8,356 bases of DNA. Source: an uncultured bacterium. Its GTDB lineage: Bacteria > Planctomycetota > Phycisphaerae > Phycisphaerales > SM1A02. This document shows, one piece after another, positions 1-6,535 of this stretch (position 1 is the first letter of the stretch; each line of letters begins with the position of its first letter). Below the pieces are notes generated by a model. That model was given only the letters and a program-made list of their open reading frames with translations. It did no database searches and was not told where the DNA came from. Location: NCBI GenBank assembly GCA_903938205.1, contig CAJACJ010000522.1, forward strand, positions 1 through 8,356. Reading direction: 5' to 3'. A program made the translations under genes and the position numbers.

Positions 1-1146
1 GCGGCCATGGACAGCGCAAGCGCGCTTATCAAGTTGGCAAGCGCGTATTACTTCGCGTCCCAAGGCTATGGTGCGCTCAGTTTTGTCTTGTCTCAACTCA
101 TCAGCGGCATCGTTGTTTTGGCGTGGAGCCTTGCAGTAGCGGGCATGGAACGCAATGACTTTAAAGCCTCGCCACATTGGCTTCAAGAAACATACACAAT
201 GATGAAAATTCCATTTGTAATGGCCCTGATCACATCCCTTGGCAGCCAAACGGACTTGTTCTTCTTCAGTTTCTTCATTCCAGTTGGGGCGCTGGGAATT
301 TATTTATTCACCAACCAAATGGCTGTGCAACCCATTCAAATGCTTTCAAGCACGCTGCAAGCCGTACTGGCGCCTTACGCCGCACGTGTGCGCGGAAATA
401 TTGATCAAGAAGACCTGAGCGTCCGCCAAACATTTTTAACCGGGGTCATTTTCGTTCCCCTCTTTGTAATGGGGATAGCCGCCGTATATCCCAGTTTGGC
501 GCATTTATTATTCGTTGACAAGTGGAATTCGAGCATTGTTCCCGTGCAATGTGCCTGCGTGTTCCTGATTTATCCCACGGTGCAAACCCTGCTTGAAGCG
601 CCTCTCATGGGCGCTCGGAGATGGCCGATCACATTTGAACTTTTCAGTGGCCGAATGATCGGCAAACTTGCGGGTGCCGCACTCAGCATTGCCCTGCTCT
701 ATGGCTCCAAATTCATATCGCCCATTCCAGAGACCCAATACCCATTGATCTTGATCATTGGCGTTGGACTCACAACCACATTGATTTCGTTTTTCCAAAT
801 TAAAAAAGTTTCAAAGCAAATTCATATTTCAAACATCACCTTCCGCTACGAAATGTATTCAACCCCCGCCTATTCAATTCTTGCGGCCATCGCAACTTCA
901 AGCCTAGCCAACAGCGTTGTAGAAATATTTGGATTTACAAGCACGTCTTTCCGAACAGAGGCCTTGCTTGAAGTCATCTTCTGCATAATCACGTATGGCG
1001 GAGTCTGTGCGATCCTCTTGCGCTTTGGCTATGTCGAAAATTTAAATAACCTGCTGCAGCTCTTCCCGGATAAACCCCGCAGGCTTATTTATAAAGTACT
1101 TTTTCTGGAAGAAAGGTCAGCTTCTTTATTTCAGAAGGGATCGTGA
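1..1146 (+). CDS. Polysaccharide/oligosaccharide flippase (Wzx/PST-like), 5'-truncated by window edge
   Basis: Integral inner-membrane protein of the MOP superfamily, which flips lipid-linked sugar units or exports polysaccharide for O-antigen, exopolysaccharide or capsule assembly. The frame is open from base 1. The first ATG is at 7, but about 380 residues is short for this family (usually 420-500), so the true N-terminus most likely lies upstream. Numbering from that ATG, I see roughly nine or ten hydrophobic segments, including about 23-46, 66-80, 84-101, 143-162, 177-198, 217-233, 246-263, 285-303 and 318-339. Between them are basic or polar loops such as KKVSKQ. The segment FVDKWNSSIVPVQ (about 169-181) resembles the 'W..a.p..' stretch of polysaccharide-export flippases. 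The short C-terminal tail is cationic. The gene is AT-richer than its neighbours (three lines sampled by eye: about 42% and 25% GC here against about 62% in the aminotransferase gene), as is common in surface-polysaccharide loci. It ends 7 bp from the convergent astD. Substrate unknown. Confidence 0.82.
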   Translation, partial: AAMDSASALIKLASAYYFASQGYGALSFVLSQLISGIVVLAWSLAVAGMERNDFKASPHWLQETYTMMKIPFVMALITSLGSQTDLFFFSFFIPVGALGIYLFTNQMAVQPIQMLSSTLQAVLAPYAARVRGNIDQEDLSVRQTFLTGVIFVPLFVMGIAAVYPSLAHLLFVDKWNSSIVPVQCACVFLIYPTVQTLLEAPLMGARRWPITFELFSGRMIGKLAGAALSIALLYGSKFISPIPETQYPLILIIGVGLTTTLISFFQIKKVSKQIHISNITFRYEMYSTPAYSILAAIATSSLANSVVEIFGFTSTSFRTEALLEVIFCIITYGGVCAILLRFGYVENLNNLLQLFPDKPRRLIYKVLFLEERSASLFQKGS

Positions 1147-1153
1147 GTGTGAA

Positions 1154-2671
1154 TCACGCAAACCACTTCGCATCCGCGCGCAAGCCATTGGCAACTGAAG
1201 TCGCAGCCAACTCTTGAGCGGCAACTTCCATAGAAGCCACAGGAAACACCGTGGAATCAAGCGCAAAACTTCCTGCTGGGCGTAGATTTCCACTGCGACC
1301 TACACCACCAAACGGCAACTTGCTACTTGCCCCCGCGGTTCCATGATTCCAATTCACACACCCAGCGCGCAAACCCTGCAAGCACTCGCGCCACAATGAG
1401 TCTTCATTGGTGAACACCGCCGCCGCCAAACCAAAGTCAGTGGCGTTGGCCTGTGCGATCGCGTCAAGGACATCATCCACCACGCTCACTTGCACCAAGG
1501 GCGCGAATGTTTCTGCGTCGCTGGCTTTCTCAAAGCGCGCCACTTCAATCAAACTTGGCGTGACAAAGAAACCAGGCTGGTCCATGCGCACGCCTTCAAG
1601 CAACACGCGCCCACCACCATTACGAATATTCGTTTGTCTATCTAAGAACGCGTTGACAGAGTGTTGATCCACCAGTGGCCCCATGAAGTTGGGCTCCGGC
1701 GCGTTGCCTGGAGCAATGATCATGGTGCTTGCAACTTTGGTGAACGCGGTCACAAATTGGTCCGCGATGGATCGATGCACAATCATGCGCCGAGTGCATG
1801 TGCAGCGCTGACCCGTGGTGGCGTAACTGCTGCGCACACATTCAAGCACAGCGGCGCGAATATCGGCGTCTTTCCACACAATCGCGGGGTTGCTGCCGCC
1901 CATTTCAAGGGCAACAATTCGACCTGGACGATCAAGATTGGCTTGCAACACGGCTCGACCAGCGCGCCAGGAACCAGTGAGCATGACTCCGTCAATGTCC
2001 GCGTGGCTGGTCAAGCGCTTTGCGGTTTCAACACCGCCCTGCACAACATTGAACACGCCGCGTGGAAAGCCAGCCACTTCTGCGATGGCCGCAATCCATT
2101 GACCCACGGCCGGAGTTTTTTCGCTGGGCTTAAACACAATCGTGTTGCCCATCAGCAGTGAAGGAACCCAATGACCATTTGGTAGATGCGCGGGAAAGTT
2201 AAATGGACCAAGTACGGCCATCACGCCATACGGCTGAAAACGGCAGAACCCTTTGCGACCGCCGCCGGCGTCCACTTCAAAGTTGGCCACGCGCGCCAAT
2301 GTGGTCTCTTGCAATGTGATGTCAATTTTGTCGGACAAGAGTTTCACCTCGCCACGACTTTCGGCGATGGTTTTTCCCATTTCCATTGTGATGATGTGCG
2401 CCAAAGGTTCAGCGAATTTTTTGCACGCCGCGGAAAATGCGCGCAAGAGTTCGGCACGCTCGTGCTGAGAAATTTGTTTCCAACCCGTGAACGCTTCTCG
2501 CGCGGCGGCAACTGCGGCGTCCACATGCGCCAATGCGGGGGCTCCCGACCACACAACCTGCTCTGGATTTGCAGGGTTTTTACTTTGAATTTCATCGCCA
2601 GCAAGAGCGCGCCACTGACCGTCTATAAAGTCGGATGGGTTTTGGACAATCCATTGCGTTGACGCGTTCAT
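1154..2671 (-). CDS. astD: N-succinylglutamate 5-semialdehyde dehydrogenase (AstD)
   Basis: NAD(P)-dependent aldehyde dehydrogenase that oxidises N-succinylglutamate semialdehyde to N-succinylglutamate, the fourth step of the arginine succinyltransferase pathway; cytosolic. The 505-residue product matches the AstD family (E. coli about 490) along its length. The nucleotide-binding stretch is GPFNFPAHLPNGH (about 155-167), followed by LTGSWRAG (231-238), the general-base Glu in LEMGG (E256) and the nucleophile in GQRCTCTRR (C290). The C-terminal block VNWNHGTAGASSKLPFGG is very close to E. coli AstD. The frame is open to 2755, but those 28 extra codons overlap the end of astA and have no family counterpart. 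The ATG at 2671 sits 1 nt after the astA stop (TGAcATG) and is preferred. There is no convincing Shine-Dalgarno sequence, so translation is probably coupled to astA. The usual E-x-F-G-P motif reads ETFAP (387-391), a Gly to Ala change next to the nicotinamide-contacting Phe. Confidence 0.93.
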   Translation of the reverse strand: MNASTQWIVQNPSDFIDGQWRALAGDEIQSKNPANPEQVVWSGAPALAHVDAAVAAAREAFTGWKQISQHERAELLRAFSAACKKFAEPLAHIITMEMGKTIAESRGEVKLLSDKIDITLQETTLARVANFEVDAGGGRKGFCRFQPYGVMAVLGPFNFPAHLPNGHWVPSLLMGNTIVFKPSEKTPAVGQWIAAIAEVAGFPRGVFNVVQGGVETAKRLTSHADIDGVMLTGSWRAGRAVLQANLDRPGRIVALEMGGSNPAIVWKDADIRAAVLECVRSSYATTGQRCTCTRRMIVHRSIADQFVTAFTKVASTMIIAPGNAPEPNFMGPLVDQHSVNAFLDRQTNIRNGGGRVLLEGVRMDQPGFFVTPSLIEVARFEKASDAETFAPLVQVSVVDDVLDAIAQANATDFGLAAAVFTNEDSLWRECLQGLRAGCVNWNHGTAGASSKLPFGGVGRSGNLRPAGSFALDSTVFPVASMEVAAQELAATSVANGLRADAKWFA

Positions 2672-2672
2672 G

Positions 2673-3899
2673 TCACTTGCCACGCGAAATTTTTCTACTT
2701 TTGGAACCCGCTGCGCGCGATATTTCAACGGCGCTCTTGCGTGATGACTTGCCAAGTGTCTTGCTTAGTTTCTTCATTGGTTTCTTGCTTGGTTTCTTCC
2801 CAGCATCTTTTGAAACGGCGCTCACCAAATTCTTGCCCACACTCTTCGCAACACCCTTCACCACACTCCGGCTTGAATGTTCCGCATGTAGTGAAACACC
2901 AACCTTCACACCTTCACGCGCATAAATGGTTTCGGCGGCGGCCTTGGAAATTTCCACTCCACCCGCGCGCACATTGCACAACGTGCGCACCGCGCGGAAT
3001 CCATGTTCTTTGCTGCTATGGCTTACAAAGGCCATCACGCCACCCTCGCGCTTGGAAAATGCCAACAACTTGTGTTCCTTGGTGTCGCGCACCATGGGAA
3101 TGGAATCACGGTCGGCCTCAAGATAGGGTCCGCCATCAAATGGATCCACATGCGTGGTCACATGAAAGTGTTGACGATCAAGCATGCCCTTGGCCGCCAA
3201 AGTCTCCTCGCCAACTTTTCCAATCAAAGCCCGCGCGTCTGGTGGAAGAATGCTGGCAAAGATTTCACCACGCGGCCATAAGTTGGTCATGAACTCTTTT
3301 GAATGCTGGCAAAATAAATCAGCCTCTTGATAGGAAAGATTGATAAAGCGCCGCCCCAAATATTCCCACAACAGTGTGCGACTATCGGGCGTCACAGGTC
3401 CCATGAGTTCAGCCAAAACACGCTGCGCAAACCACTTTTTGTGAAGACCAATAAAGTGGAAACGAATCAGCGAAAGCAGCGAGCCAAGTTTTTCCTTGTG
3501 ACCGCGATAGCCCGGCGCCAAAATTAAACCGCCCACTTCGCTGGGACCACTTTCGTCAGTTCCAAATTCCAAAGTCACATGGCTCTGTCCTTGCTGCAAA
3601 TCATTGGAGTAGAAATGGCGCTTCTTCACCTCCAGAAAAACATGCGGCCACCCCTTCCAACTAATGCACGAAATGGCGGCGCTCGTTCCAATCACATTTC
3701 CAGTTTCGCTGTCCTCCAACACGAACATGAATTGCCGATGCCGTGGATCATTTTGACGCTCCGCGAAACTCAGTCGACTGCGGTTGATCTTGGTGGCGAT
3801 GATGTCGCGGTCCGCGGGCAAATTTAAAAAATGCACCATCTTGGCTAACTTCAACAGCGTTGGAAGATCTTCAAGTGTGGCTTGGCGAATAAGAAACAT
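2673..3899 (-). CDS. astA: Arginine N-succinyltransferase (AstA) with Lys/Ser-rich C-terminal tail
   Basis: GNAT-fold enzyme that transfers succinyl from succinyl-CoA to the alpha-amino group of arginine (in several relatives also ornithine), the committed step of the AST pathway. Recognised by colinearity with E. coli AstA: N-terminal IRQATLEDLPTLLKLA, then FVLEDSETGNVIGT (59-72), the acyl-CoA-binding type stretch LILAPGYRGHKEKLGSLLS (125-143), LWEYLGRRFINLSYQEADLF (177-196), FDGGPYLEAD (254-263) and a C-terminal ICA/LHAE-like end near 340. The family usually stops there (E. coli 344 aa). This protein runs to 408, and residues 348-408 contain 16 Lys and 4 Arg against only 2 acidic residues, with a KKPS-KKPM-KKLS repeat at 368-379. 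The ATG directly follows the aminotransferase stop (TAAATG), and a GGAG 7 nt upstream supports the start. It is a single-copy subunit here, with no adjacent paralogue as in the Pseudomonas AruF/AruG pair. Whether arginine or ornithine is the substrate cannot be read from the sequence. Confidence 0.9.
   Translation of the reverse strand: MFLIRQATLEDLPTLLKLAKMVHFLNLPADRDIIATKINRSRLSFAERQNDPRHRQFMFVLEDSETGNVIGTSAAISCISWKGWPHVFLEVKKRHFYSNDLQQGQSHVTLEFGTDESGPSEVGGLILAPGYRGHKEKLGSLLSLIRFHFIGLHKKWFAQRVLAELMGPVTPDSRTLLWEYLGRRFINLSYQEADLFCQHSKEFMTNLWPRGEIFASILPPDARALIGKVGEETLAAKGMLDRQHFHVTTHVDPFDGGPYLEADRDSIPMVRDTKEHKLLAFSKREGGVMAFVSHSSKEHGFRAVRTLCNVRAGGVEISKAAAETIYAREGVKVGVSLHAEHSSRSVVKGVAKSVGKNLVSAVSKDAGKKPSKKPMKKLSKTLGKSSRKSAVEISRAAGSKSRKISRGK
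2765..2800. repeat. Three imperfect 12-bp tandem repeats inside the astA tail
   Basis: On the plus strand the units are TTAGTTTCTTCA, TTGGTTTCTTGC and TTGGTTTCTTCC. Read on the coding strand they encode KKPS, KKPM and KKLS (residues 368-379 of AstA). The period is in frame, so gain or loss of a unit would change the length of the basic tail without a frameshift. Confidence 0.8.
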
Positions 3900-5393
3900 T
3901 TAGGCGCTCCGCTGCAGGGACTTTTCCAAAATTTCAAACACGGGATCAAAATCCGCGGGCGTCATCACGCCAATCGGAGGCAAGAAGCGCAAGTGGTACG
4001 GACCATGTCCGCACATGAACGCAATCACGCCATCTTCAAAAAGATTTTGCAACAGTTTGGCGATGCGATCCTTGTCGCCACCAAATGGAGTCAAGCGCAT
4101 CATGCCGCCAACGCCACTGACAAAGCTCTTGCTTTCACGGCCAAATGGTTTCTTCACCGCGGGAAAGAATTCGCCGCGGCGCTTGACCAAGTCATCCGCC
4201 TTGGCGCGAAACGCCGCGTTCAACTTGGCAATGCGCCCATTGGCGCCGTAATAACCGCCATCGCGCAAGCGCGACAATATGGAAAGCCCCGCGTGTAGCG
4301 ATGTCACACTAGCGCTGAATGTTCCGCTTAAAAGCCCGGCTTTGGGATTCATATCCGCCGTGTACAAACACGCGCACGCCTGGCTGATTTTTCCAATCGA
4401 CACAACATCTATGAATTCACCCAGTTGCATGGCTTCAAAGGCGAACATGCTTTCGGTGCGACCAAAGGTTTGAACCTCATCGTCCCACACTGGAATGCCC
4501 GCGGCCTTACACGCCTGCATGAGCGCAACAAAAAATTCCCGCGGCGCCACATTAAAACCACCTTCACCCTGCACAAGTTCAAACACAAAGCACGAGTGTT
4601 GACCGGGATAGCGTCGAATGCACTCTTGCAAATGCCACAACGCCATCTCGGTGCTGCGCTCGCCCAAGTCAGGGTTATAAAAAGGAATATAATCCACCAA
4701 AATATTTTGCGTGAGTCCTTGGCGATATCCAGGCTCGTCGCCAATTTGGCTCATAGCAACGCTGCGGCCCATAAAGCAATCGCTAAAGGCAATTACGCGC
4801 GGCGCGCCCTGACGTTTTTGTTGGCACACTTTCAGCGCGGCCTCATTGGCCATGCAACCGGAATTGGTGACAAAACAATAATGCAACGCGCTCGCGCGCG
4901 AAGCCTCTTGGATCAACAATTCCGCAAACGCAATGCTGTCCGCATTGAATTGCAAATTGCCTTCCATCACCACATCGGCCAGTGCCGCCTCCAAGCACGC
5001 ACGCGTCACACCCGCGTCACCGCGGCCAAACATATGCACGCCAATTCCATTGATCATGTCCCACTTCACGCTGCCATCAATCAATTCCACCAACGCGCCA
5101 CGACCACGACCGCTGCCGATGTATGGGTAGTAGCCGCCGCGCGAACGCACAGCCTTGGCGCGCTCCATCCATGCGTGCAAAGTTTCACCGCCATTTTGCG
5201 TGGCGGGCTTGGCGCCAGTGATCTCCTGCGCCGACAGTTGCATTTGATTCAGAATTTCATCAATCGCTGCGCGCACGTGATCGTTCTTGGCCAACGGGGA
5301 CAACAGTTGCGCATGCATCTCATGGTGGCTTTGCGCATTGGCAAGCTCATGCGTCTTGTTGCCAACATTCGCAGTCGGGTTCACGGGCGTCAT
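3900..5393 (-). CDS. Class III PLP-dependent aminotransferase, probable succinylornithine transaminase (AstC role)
   Basis: Fold-type I, class III aminotransferase. Its place directly before astA and astD, in the same order as E. coli astC-astA-astD, suggests it converts N2-succinylornithine plus 2-oxoglutarate to succinylglutamate semialdehyde plus glutamate; this role is inferred from context. Visible landmarks are the PLP-phosphate loop NSGCMANEAALK (177-188), WDDEVQTFGRT (303-313) whose D305 should contact the pyridine nitrogen, catalytic K335 in VSIGKISQ, and GTF at 357-359, the usual cross-subunit phosphate contact. The stretch after the lysine (QACACLYTADMN) lacks the Gly-rich GLGGG-P-I-GA pattern of AstC/ArgD and is closer in feel to lysine 6- or 4-aminobutyrate-type enzymes. 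At 497 residues it is about 90 longer than ArgD/AstC, mostly from an N-terminal extension of about 80. The start at 5393 is supported by AGGA 7 nt upstream, overlapping the phosphatase stop. A related omega-aminotransferase with another substrate is the main alternative. Confidence 0.88.
   Translation of the reverse strand: MTPVNPTANVGNKTHELANAQSHHEMHAQLLSPLAKNDHVRAAIDEILNQMQLSAQEITGAKPATQNGGETLHAWMERAKAVRSRGGYYPYIGSGRGRGALVELIDGSVKWDMINGIGVHMFGRGDAGVTRACLEAALADVVMEGNLQFNADSIAFAELLIQEASRASALHYCFVTNSGCMANEAALKVCQQKRQGAPRVIAFSDCFMGRSVAMSQIGDEPGYRQGLTQNILVDYIPFYNPDLGERSTEMALWHLQECIRRYPGQHSCFVFELVQGEGGFNVAPREFFVALMQACKAAGIPVWDDEVQTFGRTESMFAFEAMQLGEFIDVVSIGKISQACACLYTADMNPKAGLLSGTFSASVTSLHAGLSILSRLRDGGYYGANGRIAKLNAAFRAKADDLVKRRGEFFPAVKKPFGRESKSFVSGVGGMMRLTPFGGDKDRIAKLLQNLFEDGVIAFMCGHGPYHLRFLPPIGVMTPADFDPVFEILEKSLQRSA
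3907..3910 (-). promoter_or_regulatory. Ribosome binding site of astA
   Basis: GGAG, 7 nt before the astA ATG, lies inside the last codons of the aminotransferase gene. With the TAAATG junction it supports tight coupling of the two genes. Confidence 0.6.
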
Positions 5394-5400
5394 TGCATAA

Positions 5401-5404
5401 TCCT
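5401..5404 (-). promoter_or_regulatory. Ribosome binding site of the aminotransferase gene
   Basis: AGGA, 7 nt before the ATG at 5393, overlaps the TAG stop of the phosphatase gene (TAGGA). It decides in favour of the long N-terminal form of the aminotransferase and suggests translational coupling. Confidence 0.6.
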
Positions 5405-6464
5405 ACCGAATGATATTTTCTTGTTGCGAATTTTTTGACTCCACTGCAAGTCGAGCTGGAACCGACACAAAATGCTCTTTCGTCAACACCTTCTCGCCAC
5501 TCCAGCGATAAGCCATCAAACGACCGCCGCGCGCCACCGAATAATCAACGCACGCAACATTTGGCGCCAATGGTTTTGGCTCGTCCGTTGCTGGAATCCA
5601 GTAATGACCAATGCACACAGGCGGTTCATGCTCGCCATAGCGTTGTGCGGCGCTTGCCATTCCAACTGGCAGCAAATCCGTTGGAACACCAGGTCGATTT
5701 GGAAATGACAAGTCGGCGTAGGTCTGTGCTTGTCCATCGCCAAACCAACGTGCGCGAATGACCTTGCGCGCAAAGCCTTCAGGATCCGCAAGCGTGCAAC
5801 CTTTTGGCAACGCGATTTCGGGGCCCTTCAAAATACATTCTGTGGCATTGGCTTCTGGCGTTCCCCACTCATGCGTCGCGCGAATAATGTCATCCGTGGC
5901 GGTCCAAGAATTTCCAAACGAGTTCACAAGCACCTGCATTTGCACCGCGTCCCAACATGCGTGCACACAGCGCAACCCGCCCAAGTCAAGCCACCACGGA
6001 ATTCCGCGAAACCAACTCAACCACTCAGTCAATTCCGTTGGAGATAGTTGCTCCATTGTTGCAGTATGAATGCGCCGATTTTTTTCCGTATGCGCGCGGC
6101 ACCATTGATGCGCTTCATCCGCTGAATGATTTTGGGAGTTTGAATTGGCAACGCTTGATGAGTTGCCCAATGCGTGACTTGCAGAATGAGCAGGCGATTC
6201 AAAAGCTAGACGCGGCGTGGCCCAAGCCAATGCGTTCAATTCGTGATTGCCAATCACGGCGCGCGCGCTATTCGCTTCCACCATGGAGCGCACAACTTCA
6301 AGAGTTTGGCGAATCTTTGGGCCGCGATCAATCCAATCACCAAGAAAAATTGCGGTGCGGTTGGCATGGCGATACACGCCGGATTTCTTGGCGTAGCCCA
6401 ACAGTTGCAGCAAATCTTCAAGCTCTTGCGCATATCCATGCACATCGCCGATCACATCGAACAT
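5403..6464 (-). CDS. Calcineurin-like metallophosphatase (PPP/ApaH-type)
   Basis: Predicted cytosolic dinuclear-metal phosphatase. The PPP/ApaH signature is complete and in order: GDVHG (6-10), GDWIDRG (42-48), GNHE (72-75), a metal-ligand His in CVHACWD (H168) and a second in IGHYW (H287), followed by VDYSVARGG (306-314) that closes the sheet. Family members hydrolyse phosphoprotein Ser/Thr phosphate or dinucleoside polyphosphates such as Ap4A; motifs alone do not separate these. Length is 353 residues against about 280 for ApaH. Part of the excess is a Ser/Asn/His-rich low-complexity insert at about 90-114, just after the GNHE region. The start at 6464 is fixed by a TAG two codons upstream in frame, with a GGGG run 6 nt before the ATG. 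The gene lies 71 nt after guaA and 9 nt before the aminotransferase, so it is probably co-transcribed with the AST genes. Its link to arginine or purine metabolism is unknown. Confidence 0.87.
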   Translation of the reverse strand: MFDVIGDVHGYAQELEDLLQLLGYAKKSGVYRHANRTAIFLGDWIDRGPKIRQTLEVVRSMVEANSARAVIGNHELNALAWATPRLAFESPAHSASHALGNSSSVANSNSQNHSADEAHQWCRAHTEKNRRIHTATMEQLSPTELTEWLSWFRGIPWWLDLGGLRCVHACWDAVQMQVLVNSFGNSWTATDDIIRATHEWGTPEANATECILKGPEIALPKGCTLADPEGFARKVIRARWFGDGQAQTYADLSFPNRPGVPTDLLPVGMASAAQRYGEHEPPVCIGHYWIPATDEPKPLAPNVACVDYSVARGGRLMAYRWSGEKVLTKEHFVSVPARLAVESKNSQQENIIR

Positions 6465-6532
6465 GGGCTACCCCACTGCTTAGGCGCATGTCCCATTGCA
6501 TCCACAAGCGCGTCAGTGATCACGTGAAACAT
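6452..6532 (-). CDS. Possible 26-codon small ORF or leader between guaA and the phosphatase
   Basis: A 26-codon frame begins 3 nt after the guaA stop (TAG TTC ATG) with a good GGGAG Shine-Dalgarno match 6 nt upstream. It ends with a TGA 13 nt inside the phosphatase gene. Its first residues, MFHVITD, resemble the phosphatase start MFDVIGD (5 of 7 identical), and the first 21 bases match at 14 positions. It could be a coupling leader, the remnant of a small duplication of the phosphatase start, or chance: the GGGAG lies in codons for the conserved guaA C-terminus (WE), so it would be present anyway. No function is proposed. Confidence 0.25.
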   Translation of the reverse strand: MFHVITDALVDAMGHAPKQWGSPCSM

Positions 6533-6535
6533 GAA

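Larger units (their letters stand above)
1154..6464 (-). other. Probable operon: phosphatase - aminotransferase - astA - astD (guaA possibly upstream in the same unit)
   Basis: Successive gaps are 9, 0 and 1 nt, so the four genes almost certainly share a transcript. guaA is 71 nt upstream on the same strand. That gap holds no recognisable terminator hairpin or promoter, so guaA may lead the unit from 8089. Downstream, astD ends 7 bp from the convergent flippase gene with no room for a dedicated terminator between them. Confidence 0.7.

Noticed and set aside
1147..1153. Bidirectional terminator between the convergent flippase and astD genes
   Set aside because: Only 7 bp lie between the stops and I found no GC-rich stem with a T-run in the adjoining gene ends.
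2672..2755. N-terminal extension of astD to an upstream ATG
   Set aside because: The 28 codons overlap the astA tail in another frame, have no family counterpart, and the ATG at 2671 sits ideally after the astA stop.
4425..5438. Long plus-strand open frame opposite the aminotransferase gene (337 codons)
   Set aside because: It is antisense to a gene with clear family motifs, rich in His/Arg/Ala as expected of a shadow frame, and shows no recognisable domain or ribosome binding site.
6516..6526. GTGATCAC overlapping CACGTG palindromes between guaA and the phosphatase
   Set aside because: Arms are only 4 bp without a loop and no T-run follows, so this is neither a terminator nor a convincing operator; short palindromes like this occur by chance.
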